Positions 33,166-44,280 of a stretch of DNA of 64,000 nt are shown in pieces (the stretch's first letter is position 1; the number at the start of each line of letters is the position of its first letter). Both the position numbers and the translations under genes were made by a program. Source of the stretch: Paraescarpia echinospica (lineage: Eukaryota; Annelida; Polychaeta; Sabellida; Siboglinidae); NCBI GenBank assembly GCA_020002185.1, contig CM034543.1:33453965-33517964 (forward strand), in the 5' to 3' direction. The notes beneath the pieces were generated by a model. The model did not search any database, was not told the origin of the DNA, and was given only the letters and a program-made list of their open reading frames with translations.

Positions 33166-34066
33166 TCTAAGACACTTGTTCAGCGCGCATGTTTACATTC
33201 ACAACTGTTGGTTTGCAGCATATTGCTTGATCGCGCGACAACTGCCGAGACATATCTTCGACATTGATTTTTTCCGAGAAAGAACTCAATTGTAGGATTT
33301 GACAAAAACGGCCATTGCCCGTCGATGACAAAGACAACAATCAAAGTGCAACGTTTTTACCCAAACCGTAATTTAACGTCCGCTACATTGCGCAACACGT
33401 GACATTGACTGACACATCTCTGGCACACTATGAGATGAGAAAAGCAATAGCAATCTGCAGCCGACCCATTTCCCCGTAGAAAGGCACACTTGAACGAGGT
33501 GGCCAATTCTGAAGACTACTCATACAAGAAATGTCTCTTACATTTGTCATTACCACGTCAGTGAAATCGTCGTCACGTAATGCCCTATTCGATCTCCTCG
33601 TCGGCATGATCCCGGGCAACACTTCAATACTGTAGCGCTCAAATTAGAAATGATCAGCATCAATAATTGTTACGGCGGAAGCGGCGATAGAAGTCTAGTC
33701 GCGCGACCGGGGTTCATTAGCGTTCTTCTGTATTCTCGTCAGATTCTGCGCAGAAACGACAGCAGGACGTCGTCTCATATCCTCCTCATCGTCATGTTTC
33801 TTCCTCTTATTTTTTCTAGTGACGTCTACATTTTTAACAAGATTCAAAAAGATTAAACAAAATTGCCATCCAATGCAAAAACCACTATAAAAAGTAGACA
33901 AGGAAGCCATTCTGTGATATTTGTTGATTGTGTTTTAAACATAGTAACATTTATTATATAAGCAGCCAGCATTTATACCATGGGCATATAAATTGTTCTG
34001 TTCATTTATAATTCTCGGTTAAAATGGATACGTTCGTATATATAATCTATTACAACAAATGTGTGT
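33166..34066. other. Stretch without recognised gene
   Basis: Short frames only. No repeat structure, structural RNA or mobile element end was recognised. Confidence 0.45.
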
Positions 34067-34250
34067 ACGGATAGACTTGGCGCAATGATTGCTGCGTGGC
34101 AGATTGTGTCCCAGAGAAGTCGAGATGGTGTTCGATTGAACAGATCTGCCAGGGAGTAAAGTGTAAAGCGCTTTGAGCAGTCCTGATTAAGGATTGCATA
34201 CCGAGCTACATAAGAACGTACCTATATTTTTACTTTTACACTTTATTTCC
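34067..34250 (+). mobile_element. tRNA-derived SINE, family S, copy 2 (5'-truncated)
   Basis: It has the 3' half of the family: AGAAGTCGAGATGGTGTTCG, AACAGATCTGCCAGGGAGTA, AAGCGCTTTGAGCAGTCCTG, then ACATAAGAACGTACC and a TTTTAC tail. The tRNA head and most of the core are missing. Confidence 0.85.
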
Positions 34251-35048
34251 CTATCTGTCTTAAAACAAAAATATTTATCAGTATTGTCATAACTAATCCA
34301 TGTTTTGCAGACATGTTTACCTGGCCTCCTCGTAGTCTCCTTAATTTCTTCATTTTGATCCACACGCTATTTGTCTGTTTTCCTTCCACCGTAATGTTAC
34401 TACGTTCTACGTTAAATCCGACTTTGTCATAATGTTTCTTTTATTGACAAACCTCGTAAAAGTTACGTTTTAATTTCCAAGCAAAACAATTTCAAATGAT
34501 AAACGATTGTCAGATTAAAAGTGATCAGACATGTCTGAACAAATTAGTCTGGCGAATTTGTTTTACATACATGTGCAAAGTCACGAGCGCCAAAATCTCG
34601 CGAGAGTAGCTTCGCTAAGCCAACACTACAGCGTTAGCAGCATAGATTACCCTGTAGATTACCAAAGTGCTGTAAGGTGGTGCCACCGTTTGTCGCCCTC
34701 ATATCATCTGTTCTCGTCGATTTCTCGTTCTCGAAGGCCAGCGAGAGTCGCATAACCGAGACTTCGCTCTTCGAATTTTGACAGCAACAGTCGGTGGCGC
34801 CACCTATCACGGGGATTCGAAACGGCGTTCTCTCAATTGACAGTCCTGATGTTCTCAAGACTATGCTATTGCATCTCACAAGACCGTTGTTTCCAAGCGT
34901 GAATATCATGATGTCATTGATTGATTCATGTCTACGTCATAGGTCGATTGAAGGAACATTGGATTAAGAAGGGCCATTTTTTGTTGGTATATCAGCGTAA
35001 TGGTGCTATTGATCTGGTGGCCAAGTCCAGAATTGTTTACTTTCGTGG
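34251..35048. other. Stretch without recognised gene
   Basis: No conserved frame was recognised on either strand. The AGTCGGTGGCGCCACCTATC segment near 34790 is locally palindromic (GGTGGCGCCACC). Confidence 0.45.
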
Positions 35049-35095
35049 GACACCCCCCTATAGCTGAGGTTTGACCTTAGCTATAGGGGGGTGTC
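35049..35095. other. Near-perfect 47-nt hairpin (22-bp stem, 3-nt loop)
   Basis: GACACCCCCCTATAGCT (35049-35065) is perfectly complementary to AGCTATAGGGGGGTGTC (35079-35095). The stem continues through one G-T pair and AGGT/ACCT to a TTG loop. It could be two transposon ends joined head to head, a small foldback element, or a hairpin RNA precursor. No target duplication was identified. Confidence 0.85.
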
Positions 35096-35159
35096 TTGTC
35101 TATGAGCTGTTGTCTATGAATTAACGGCTTCCTGTTCAGGTGGGTGTCACTTGTAAAAA

Positions 35160-35840
35160 TGTATTTCTTGGCTTGGTGGCCATCTTAAAAAATGGCCACT
35201 AAATCCAAAGTCTTCAAATAACAATATCTACGTCACCTATAACCATATTCCTGGTGTCAATTTCTAGGTATTGCGGGTTAAGGATTTCAAATATTTCAAA
35301 CGTGAACTTTACGGACATTCGCATCTGCTATTTTTTAAAGATGGCGGTCGTCAATAAAAATATCACTATATATTAGTAACTACATCACATATAGTTTTAT
35401 GTCTGTTTATAAGCTTGTGGACAGCATTTAAAAAAATACATAATTTAACCTTTATTGACATTGATATGTCCGCCATTTTTATAGATGACGTCCGCCAAAG
35501 CCTATCATTCACCTATCTTAAAAACGACGGAATCTAGAGCCGCGTGGTTAACGTCCAAATAGAGTTTTTAGTTACGGCGATTTCAAATATATATTACTTT
35601 TGCCCTTCGCCGATATCCATATGTCCTCCAATTTTAAACATGGCGCCCACCAAAGCTCATTATTCCCGTATCTTAACGACGTAACACAGAACCACATGAT
35701 GTTGATATCACACATATTTTTCAGAGGCGACTATTTCAAATACAGTGTATACTACTTTTGACCTTCGCCGACATTCACATATCCGCCATTTTTAAAGATG
35801 GCGCTGGTAAAAGCCAACTATCCCCATATTTTGATACACA
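35160..35840. repeat. Diverged tandem array, 142-160-bp unit, about four units
   Basis: A CCGCCATTTTTAAAGATGG-like block recurs near 35182, 35329, 35471, 35624 and 35784. Between the blocks, units share CACCTAT/CCCATATTT, TTTCAAATAT and CTT..CGACATTC.CAT segments in the same order. Each block is a small inverted repeat (GCCAT...ATGGC). No coding frame was seen. Confidence 0.75.
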
Positions 35841-36225
35841 TGTAGGTTACTGGAACAAAATGAAAGCGCTAAGTTCCCGGTAATAATAATACTGTTGCGA
35901 GATCATATGCATGTAATAAAACAAACATGCGTAGATTCATTCATGAGTTTTATATACTAATTGTTGTTATTAGTATTACTATGCAGTTATACATGACAAG
36001 TAACAATACACAACCAGCAAGCACGGGCATATGTAAGTTACATATGGGCACAATTGTCTAAGTGCAACATAAATTTGACAACGCATACAAAGACACCATA
36101 GATATGTGTTACATCATTTTAAATAGATGTATGTACAGTTCAAATTGACAAGGAAACAAAGGACAGTCAAATATCACCAAAAAAATATGTACTAATAATG
36201 TCGACACTAGTCAGCAGCATAGACA

Positions 36226-36633
36226 TTATCTTATTATCTTCGCTGTCATGAAATCACAAGCAACAACACAGTAATTACCGATGTCTGATAACAATGTGTC
36301 AGGGACGAGTTGCAGATACTTCACAGGATTGAAGAAGTCCTCACCATTTTGACACGCGCACATGTCTGTGCATGCCAGATTTTGTTTGTAGCAACTGTAT
36401 TGGCATGTCTGACGTTCGGATGACGCACAGGAGCAGTGCACCAACTCAATACATGTCACAGGTGCTAGATCCTGGTTCATGAGCTCTGGCTTCAGTTCAC
36501 CATCAACTCTTCTCCAACCATTGCCAACACGAGAAGGTAAAACTGGTTTAGGTACATGTGCATGTTGCCACACTGCAACTTGGACGTTGACCCTGAGGAG
36601 GTGATGATGCATTGCATCCTTTTTGGGTGGCAA
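36226..36633 (-). pseudogene. Academ-like protein, Cys-rich C-terminal segment
   Basis: The 135-codon frame begins near HHHLLRVNVQVAVWQHAH, then GNGWRRVDGELKPELM, then a cluster with CSCASSERQTCQYSCYKQNL and CTDMCACQNGEDFFNP. Eight or more cysteines in this spacing suggest a zinc-binding module at the protein end. It follows the nuclease-like region after a frameshift near 36640-36680. Confidence 0.7.
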
Positions 36634-36681
36634 GTGTTCTGTGCCGTTATTGTTATTTTGGAGAACGTCTGATAGCGTAGT

Positions 36682-37231
36682 TCATTTACCCCCAGGAAAG
36701 AATACCACGAACTGTTCTACTGACGCTCCAGTTTCTTTGCTTATTGCAAATGTGTCAAGATCAGAGAGACCTGCTGGTGGACTTTCGTCATTTGTGTACA
36801 CTTTCCATGCAGTGGTTTTTCCGTGTCCACATAAAACACTTGTCGTGGCACAACCAGAAACGGCATGCAATGCTGGCAGACTTTGGCAATATTGTTGCCC
36901 AAGGCTATTTGCGACTGCATGCACTGGGATGTATCTCGGCCTACTGGCTATTCCTGCTGATATCCACACTTCCACAGACAATCGCGATTCATAGTGGATA
37001 GCCAATACCTGAACATCTGTGTCGTGTGACCTGATTACAATCCGCTGGCACCCGTTGTGTACAGCATCCATGGCATGTAGAATCATTCTTGTGTCTGCCA
37101 TATGCCATGTCATATGTAGCATATAGGAGCGATTTTGTGCTGACACGCTTACCATCAACACATTCACCACCGACAATCACATATACTTGTGGATGGAGTA
37201 ATCTGGCACGACCAAGCAAGTGATTTGACAA
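36682..37231 (-). pseudogene. Academ-like protein, XPG/FEN-like nuclease segment
   Basis: One frame covers 37231-36989 (LLHPQVYVIVGGECVDGKR); after a frameshift near 37135 the protein goes on in the frame of 37176-36682. It shows ADTRMILHAMDA, RIVIRSHDTDVQVL and LPALHAVSGCATTSVLCGHG, then KTTAWK. The order resembles the XPG-I acidic motif, a DSDV-type motif and the G-D-Y helix-turn region of FEN/XPG nucleases. Two expected acidic positions appear changed (MADTR rather than EADTR, GCATTS rather than GCDTTS). These changes fit decay. The nuclease reading is an inference. Confidence 0.6.
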
Positions 37232-37446
37232 GATTGCGGCAAGATCAGCTTTGTTCTAATTATGTTTGATAAACATGCTCCATATTTTAGGGAGTGGCAC
37301 CCTTGGATCATCAATTTTCAGCGTGATGACGTCAGTTATTGTTTTCCGTAATCGTTCTGCTGATTTCAGGGAGTCTGTAGAATCATAGCGATCAAATACA
37401 ACATTTACAAGCGCGACATTTTTATCAATGTTACCGAAGATTGCAT

Positions 37447-37947
37447 TTACAAATTGTCCCCAAATTCTCCAAAGGTGGATATACTGCCAAGGGTGTGAAC
37501 TACTGTCATTGCATCATATATATAGCAGCATCGTCCATCTGCTAGACGTGGAAGCTCCGAGCAGTAAGGCACATTAACATATTCTTCCAGTACATGGGAT
37601 AACTTAGCTTTATCCCCCTTGAGCAGTTGTCCATTGGCATCAGCTAATGACAACGGCACTGCTGATAGCTCATAGCTAAAGACATCATCCATGTTGACTT
37701 GGCGAGTCTGGGCTGCTAAAAGCAAACGGCCAAACAAATCACTGTCTGCTTTTGCAGCAACTGACTTCCCTTTTCTGTCACCCATTTGGACCACCTTCCT
37801 CGATGAAGCAGATGTTTTGCTGATGTTTCTTGGCAATCTTTCATGGATGTTAACAATTGAAGTCTTGATTCGCTTGTCCACAAACTCCTCCAGCAATTGT
37901 CGTTCATGATCTTGAGCCCTAGGCAAGTCGTTTTGCAGCCACAACAC
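37447..37947 (-). pseudogene. Academ-like protein, segment before the nuclease region
   Basis: This 166-codon frame holds SDLFGRLLLAAQTRQVNMDD, FSYELSAVPLSLADANGQLL and AMTVVHTLGSISTFGEFGDN. The same block precedes the nuclease-like region in other members of this family. Residues before it (37947-38100) continue the family in another frame. Confidence 0.65.
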
Positions 37948-38845
37948 GAGTTACCAAGCTAACTAATTCACCATCATCGCTGGCGAACGGATTACCAAAA
38001 GACTTTATTTGTGCATCGATTTTCCTGACATCGGATTAATCTGTCATTAATCTTGGCTTGTGTTGTTCCTTTGGTTGTTTGTTTCCTTCACTGGATAAAC
38101 CCAGCATCTACCGTGTATCGTCAGCAAGTCTACTTCACTCACTTGTTGTGAGAATCCATCGATCACGTGCTGACGGATTCAACGTGATGCCCATTAAAGC
38201 TCCCTTGATCTTTTAGGACGTGTTGAGGTGTTCAAGGGCTAAATCAGTCGATACCTGGTTGAATGCAGTGTATGTCTGTTCAACAACAAAGTTTCCCTTT
38301 CGACATTCTTTGTTCACAGATGGGGCAGTTAATGGCATGCTTTCCATATCAGCCAGGTAAACTGGTCCCCACCTTGCAAAATTGGTATGATCATAGTGAT
38401 GAGCCCATGTAAGCATTTGACTGATGGGGTTGAGGTGGAATTTCCAATTCCCCCCTCTCTCTCAGCACGTAGACAATGCAGTAGCAGTTGAATTAACTCC
38501 ATGTACTGTTTCAAAAAAACAAAAACACATTGGCTTCTTCTTCATAGCATCGTCAAACTCGTGCAGTTTGTCTTGTAGCTGACTTGTGGCCTTGGCAACT
38601 TGCATTGCCGCACTGGTTTCTCCTTTCTTTGATGCAAATGCATGGTTGATCTTATATGCAGCTTATTTAACAGGTTTCAGGAAGTCAACGTCAGCGAGCC
38701 ATGCACAGAATGCTTCCCAGTATAGGCGCCAGAATGCCTGGAGTGTAAGTTTATGGGCCCCCACTACTCGGTCGTATACCTTTCCAGAAAGTATGGCTTA
38801 TGCTGTAGTAGTGCCATATATTCCAACTTGAACCCATTCATACGT

Positions 38846-39793
38846 CTAGCCGGCATCTGTAACATGCTTTCCAATTACTTTCAGGAACATCAACATAACA
38901 TGAAACTCTTCAAGGCGCAGCAACACATTGTTTAGTTCTTCTCTGTACCTCCATTGAAGCCCCTTGGCTTTCGAATACAACGCTTCATCAAGTGTGAGCA
39001 CTACATGTGCCTGGTTCATCTGCTTTACAAGCACCTGTAGCTGGGGAATAACTGTCCATATTGTGTCAAAGTCATGTGCTGGAGCTGGTAACATGGGTAG
39101 TTGTCTGACGGTTGTCACCGTAGATTTGGTTTCAGAAATCACAGCATTCCATCCAGTCCAAGCTGCCAACTGTTGTTCCTCAGATGACTCAACCCTAGGC
39201 ACCAGCCACCCACAGTCTAACGCAGAAGCATCTGCAGATGCAGTAGCACCATCTTGTATCAACTTGGCAGGCCCTGATGTAAAGTAATAAGTATGGGAAG
39301 GGCGCGAACCACGCATATTCGCGTGTAGCATCTGGTGGATATCTACAGCTCCTTTAATAGAACGGTCTCTGTTGCATTTGTTTTTTGGAGGAGGTCTAGT
39401 TTCAGGCCCAGGAACGTCTATGGATCTTTGGTACACTGCCACATTAATAGCATGTGTGGTGTCCATACCATGCAACGATTCCTCTTGAAAGTCAATATTA
39501 TCGGCTGCAAAATGGACAAAGAAATCATGACATATGCCAGGCGGTATTGTTATACCTTCTCGTTGCCGACTTAGCTGATCTTGAGCGATACGAGTATCAA
39601 TGCGTCTGACTTCTCCATAAGAAATGTCATGTCCTGCAGCACGTAGTAAGTTCATTAATTGCTTGGATCTTGATGGGTGATGAACTGCTAACGATAGGCC
39701 AATATGCTTAGGAGTTTGTCTTCTTACGATGTTTTGATGTTGCAAACAGCAAGCCGTGACCAATGCACAGGACAGTACGACGCAGATCCTCAT
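38846..39793 (-). pseudogene. Academ-like protein, longest intact central segment
   Basis: This is the longest unbroken piece, 315 codons. It includes HIGLSLAVHHPSRSKQLMNL, YGEVRRIDTRIAQDQL, IPPGICHDFFVHFAADNIDF, HGMDTTHAINVAVYQR and LRLEEFHVMLMFLKVIGKHV. I do not recognise a catalytic motif here. The family's proposed active site, if transposase-like, should lie elsewhere or be cryptic. Confidence 0.65.
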
Positions 39794-40023
39794 CTCCGGT
39801 TTCTAGTCTATCTTTGTCATCGTCTTCATCATAAAGTTTGTCATATCACTGCCATACATGATCCGGTAGAGCAGGTGATATAGACCGTCAGGCACTACAG
39901 CTGAGGCACTTGCAGTGTTGATGTTGTCATAACCCGTATGTCCTTTTGACACTTTCATATCAGCTTTGACTATTTGAACAACATGATATAGTGTCGCTGT
40001 TTTTCCCGGAATTCTTTCTGCAG

Positions 40024-40500
40024 CTATACTAACATACCCCTTGGTGCAGTAGGTGCTTCTAGGGCTACATCAAGTGAAATAGTCTTGAAAAGGAAAAGTG
40101 ACTTAGACCTGTCTCTTGGCTGAGCGAAAGTTATTTTCTGCCCAAAATGTTGTTCCAAACGTCCTTTTAGGTTATCTGTGCGGTAAGTTTCAGTATGCTT
40201 GCCATACTCCGTAACACACATTTGTATCTGTCACAGAGCGTAACAATATCATACATATTACCTTGTTCAAAGTCCACTTCATCGAGAAGCTTGGTAACGG
40301 CTGCTTGGTATACATATGTGACTGTTGCAGAAACAACTGTGCAAGAACGTACATTAGTCGGATAGGTATACGGTGCCCAACAACGACGATGATATTTTGT
40401 TTCATAAGCTATTAGGTCTTATCCAGCTATTCGTGTTGCTACAATAGGGTCACTGCGTGATGATGAGGATTTTTGCAAAGTGTTACAAGCATTATATGAT
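40024..40500 (-). pseudogene. Academ-like protein, N-terminal segment
   Basis: Minus-strand frames give DLIAYETKYHRRCWAPYTYP, then EVDFEQGNMYDIVTLCDRYK, and then YGKHTETYRTDNLKGRLEQH. The frame shifts between these pieces. The element's 5' boundary is not visible; a TA-rich palindromic microsatellite begins at about 40530. Confidence 0.6.
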
Positions 40501-40529
40501 TGAATATTACTAAGTTTTCCACCCCTTTA

Positions 40530-40559
40530 TATATATATATATATATAAAGTATACGCTG

Positions 40560-40611
<52 letters not shown>

Positions 40612-40685
40612 CAGCGTACACTATATATATATGTATATATACAGCGTATACTATATATACACACACACGCACGCACGCACGCACC
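40530..40685. repeat. TA-rich microsatellite with inverted TACGCTGTA/TACAGCGTA blocks
   Basis: Long TA runs are bounded by TATACGCTGTATA near 40551 and its inverse near 40608-40620. Another CAGCGTATAC follows near 40642, then CA and CACG repeats. It could form a cruciform. Confidence 0.9.
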
Positions 40686-41425
40686 TACACGCACGGCTGC
40701 TCAAACGAACACAAAAATCTAATCCAGCATCTCTCTCTCGAGATCGTGTTTCCCCGCCAATTGCTAGGCAAAGACGTCAGGCATTCTGTGACGTCATTGT
40801 CTCACTCCGTGTCACTATCGACCAAGTGAACTCGCTACCAATCACTCTTTTTAATCACAGCGCAACTAACGGTGCGTGTAATCGATTGTCTGGCAAGTAA
40901 AACACTATTTCATATCGGACCGTTCGCGATTAGGATGCGATATATTGTATCGGTTCTTTTACTTTTTGTGACAGGCAATGCATCATGACGGAAAATTAAA
41001 TAACTGGCAGCGCCGCGAAAGAGATAATGTTTTCAGATTGATCATATATCATGAGCAAATATATTCGCAGCACGTAAAGAAATGATTCATCAGATTGGCA
41101 GATCCAAAGTGACATATTTTATGCAACCAATAAACGTTTCTAACTTTGACGTTTATGGTTTGCGGCATAGCAATGTTGAGTCTCAAAATGACGTCATTGC
41201 GGGGAAAGTTGCAAATCCAACAAAGTTGACACATTAACGTCGGCACACGTCCCTCCCTCGATTCATATAGCCCTCTTCGAATCGGATTCGTTGACATTCC
41301 AGTAATTATGTAGCCTCGAGCGTGAATAGTTCACGTTGTGAAGTGACATTTTACGAAAATATTTAACTCACTTGTCCAAGAAAGATAGAGCTGGAGTGGA
41401 TTCCTGCAATGCTATTTCAAGCGAA
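40686..41425. other. Stretch without recognised gene
   Basis: Only short frames occur. No repeat or RNA was recognised. Confidence 0.45.
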
Positions 41426-41433
41426 CGGAAATG

Positions 41434-41930
<497 letters not shown>

Positions 41931-42729
41931 ACTGATTATGCCTATATCATAAACATCCCACGTTTGTTTGCAATCTGTCTTTTGCATTCTGTTACGGCTC
42001 ACACGACATATGTGTAGCAGACACACCTGTCTATGCCTCGCGTTGCAACCGGAAGTGATGATGTTACGTAAAACGGCATTATAATTATTGTCAAGAAGTA
42101 AAGACAACTACTATAAAAAGCAAGAAAGCAACCGATACCACTCCGTGGTCCTTTTTGTGCTCACAAAAGCGTGCGAGTACGTAAATAGAGAAACTCTTGT
42201 TTTTGTCCTCAAGAAAGTTGGATATCTTACAGTTCTCGTTGTTTTCAATGAACGTTTATACCACCGTTCGACATTACTGCACGATAACGGTTACAATTTC
42301 TGAGTCGGACTGTGAACTTTACAAAATTGACGGTCCGAAGAATCACTAACGTTTCAGCTCAGGTTTCAAACACTGTTCTCTACTGCAACACTTGCTCGTA
42401 GAAGCAGCGTTAAAGTCGACGTCGGGATAACAATTGAGATAGGTGTGACGCAATGATGTGTTAAGAAACTAATTCTTTTGGGAATATATTTGCCACCTGT
42501 TCCTTGTGTATAGCCTCAGGAAGGAACATCGGGGCCACGGTTAATCATCCATAATTTTCTCATGCTTAAATGTGGTGGTGCAACATATTATATGGAAAAT
42601 ACTGTCCCCCCATGCATAACGCCCGTTACGAACCCTTTAACTCATAAGAATTATTAACACACGGGGAATTTTTATGAATAAACGTGTTACGGATGTTTCT
42701 ACTCGGGATCGTAGATAGACATACTCCCT
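41931..42729. other. Stretch without recognised gene
   Basis: A 71-codon frame at 42088-42303 has no recognised match. No repeats of note. Confidence 0.4.
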
Positions 42730-42884
42730 TACCCACACACGCACGCGTACAGGCAGACACCGCACACACGCGCGCGCGCGTGTATGTAAGCACACACACA
42801 CGCACACACACCAAACGCACACACACGCACGCACACGCACACACACGTACACACTCGCACGCACACTCACACACACACACACAT
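42730..42884. repeat. CA/CG-type microsatellite
   Basis: Interrupted CA and CGCA repeats run up to the head of a SINE. A further CA run starts directly after the SINE, so the SINE may have inserted into the microsatellite. Confidence 0.9.
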
Positions 42885-43218
42885 GGAGTGCAGTAGCCCA
42901 GCAGTAAGAGCCCCGGACTCTCGACTTAGAGAACGCGGATTCGAGTCATGTGCGGCGGTGTCAAACCTTGGGCAAGTTCGTTTACTCTGCATTGCTTCAG
43001 TTCACTCAGCTGTATGAATGAGTACCTGGCTATAGACAGTGGTGTATATTTGTGTACGAATAGTTTTCGCGCATTAATTGCAGCGTGGCTGAATTCTTCC
43101 AGAGAAGTCGAGATGGTGTTCGATTGAACAGGTCTGCCAGGAAGTAAAGTGTAAAGCGCTTTGAGCATTCCTGAGGACTGGATACTGCGCTATATAAGAA
43201 CTTACCTTTACCTTTACT
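42885..43218 (+). mobile_element. tRNA-derived SINE, family S, copy 3 (full length)
   Basis: This is the most complete copy. The tRNA-like head has an A-box-like AGTAGCCCAGCAGTAAGAG and a B-box-like GCGGATTCGAGTC. The core contains CCTTGGGCAAGTTCG, GCTTCAGTTCACTCAGCTGT and GAGTACCTGGCTAT. The 3' part has GAGATGGTGTTCGATTGAAC, GTAAAGCGCTTTGAGC and GCGCTATATAAGAACTTACC with a CTTTAC tail. The AAAGCGCT region resembles the 3' end of the L2-like LINE at 28060-28110, the likely source of its retrotransposition machinery. Confidence 0.92.
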
Positions 43219-43456
<238 letters not shown>

Positions 43457-43843
43457 CACACCAGCGTCCAGCAGACTTTTTTCCATTGCTGACGGAAGGA
43501 AGTGATTAGTTTTCACCAACGGACACGTCCAGATGAGCGACGTAAGTAGCAATACAACTGCTGGATTCTCATGAGCGGAGCTTATTTGTGACTCGCGCGG
43601 GTGACTGGATCATGTGCAAGGCGCGTATGTTCTTGCTGCGCGACTCTGATTGACAATGCAATAAAGGTTTATCTGCCTGCTCCATCCACCGAATGATCTG
43701 TTTTTGACGAGTACCAATTTTAGCTGTGTCCCGCGGGATTGGAGAAGCAGCATGCCGACGGGCTCATCTGTGAGACAGGACGACGGAGACGAGCCACGAA
43801 TAGTTTGGGCACTTCGGGAATACGGCGCGAGGGTGCGACCACG

Positions 43844-44096
43844 GGCTCGTTTCACTAAAATTCCCGTGCGCACATAAACCCTGGTTTGCTCTTGAAGTCG
43901 ATCTCGCTCCTTAACAGTGTACTGTCAACACCAGAGGGCGCCACCGGGACACTTCCGCCGGTGCGTCGCGGAAATAATGTCCTCGGTGATACAGCGGCTG
44001 CGTTTTGCATTTTGAAACAAGTTTCTTAAATTTAACAACGGATTATGTTTAATGATAGATGTTCTTTATTAGCTCATAGCCATAGTGAAACGGTTT
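43844..44096. mobile_element. TIR repeat family A, copy 2
   Basis: The left end GGCTCGTTTCACTAAAATTC and right end ATAGTGAAACGGTTT are imperfect inverted repeats. The interior matches the copy at 49030-49281: AAGTCGATCTCGCTCCTT, CTGTCAACACCAG, GACACTTCCGCCGG, and AACAACGGATTATGTTTA. It is about 253 bp, with no coding frame. Confidence 0.82.
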
Positions 44097-44143
44097 GTAG
44101 TTTCACCAGAAAGCTACACTCATTCGTAACTTAATAATGCCGA

Positions 44144-44280
44144 TGTCACAATCAAAATGTTCGGGCCAGAATTTCAACTAAAATATACGACGGAATGTGG
44201 GAACACTCCACGTGTTTGGCATCCATTTTGTGATAGCTTGACGAACGTTTCGCTAGGCAACAGATCACGTGATGGATATA
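44144..44280 (+). repeat. Dispersed repeat family B, copy 1
   Basis: It shares GTCACAA, ATATACGACGGAATGT, CGTGTT.G(C/A)(A/-)ATCCA, GA(T/C)..CTTGACG and TCACGTGAT with 61592-61729 in the same order and orientation. The family is unknown. Confidence 0.75.

Larger units (their letters stand above)
36226..40500 (-). mobile_element. Academ-like DNA transposon, decayed single long ORF
   Basis: Read from about 40500 down to 36226, successive minus-strand frames form one protein of roughly 1,400 residues, broken by frameshifts and stops and without introns. The motif order is YETKYHRRCW, YGKHTETYRTDNLKGRLEQHF, AVHHPSRSKQLMNLL, FVEQTYTAFNQVSTDLALEH, FGRLLLAAQTRQVNMDDVFSY and ADTRMILHAMDA...IRSHDTDVQVL, ending in a Cys-rich tail. 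This is a widely repeated invertebrate protein family. The XPG-like region and the Cys cluster match descriptions of Academ transposons; that assignment is from memory of the superfamily. Terminal inverted repeats were not found. Confidence 0.7.
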
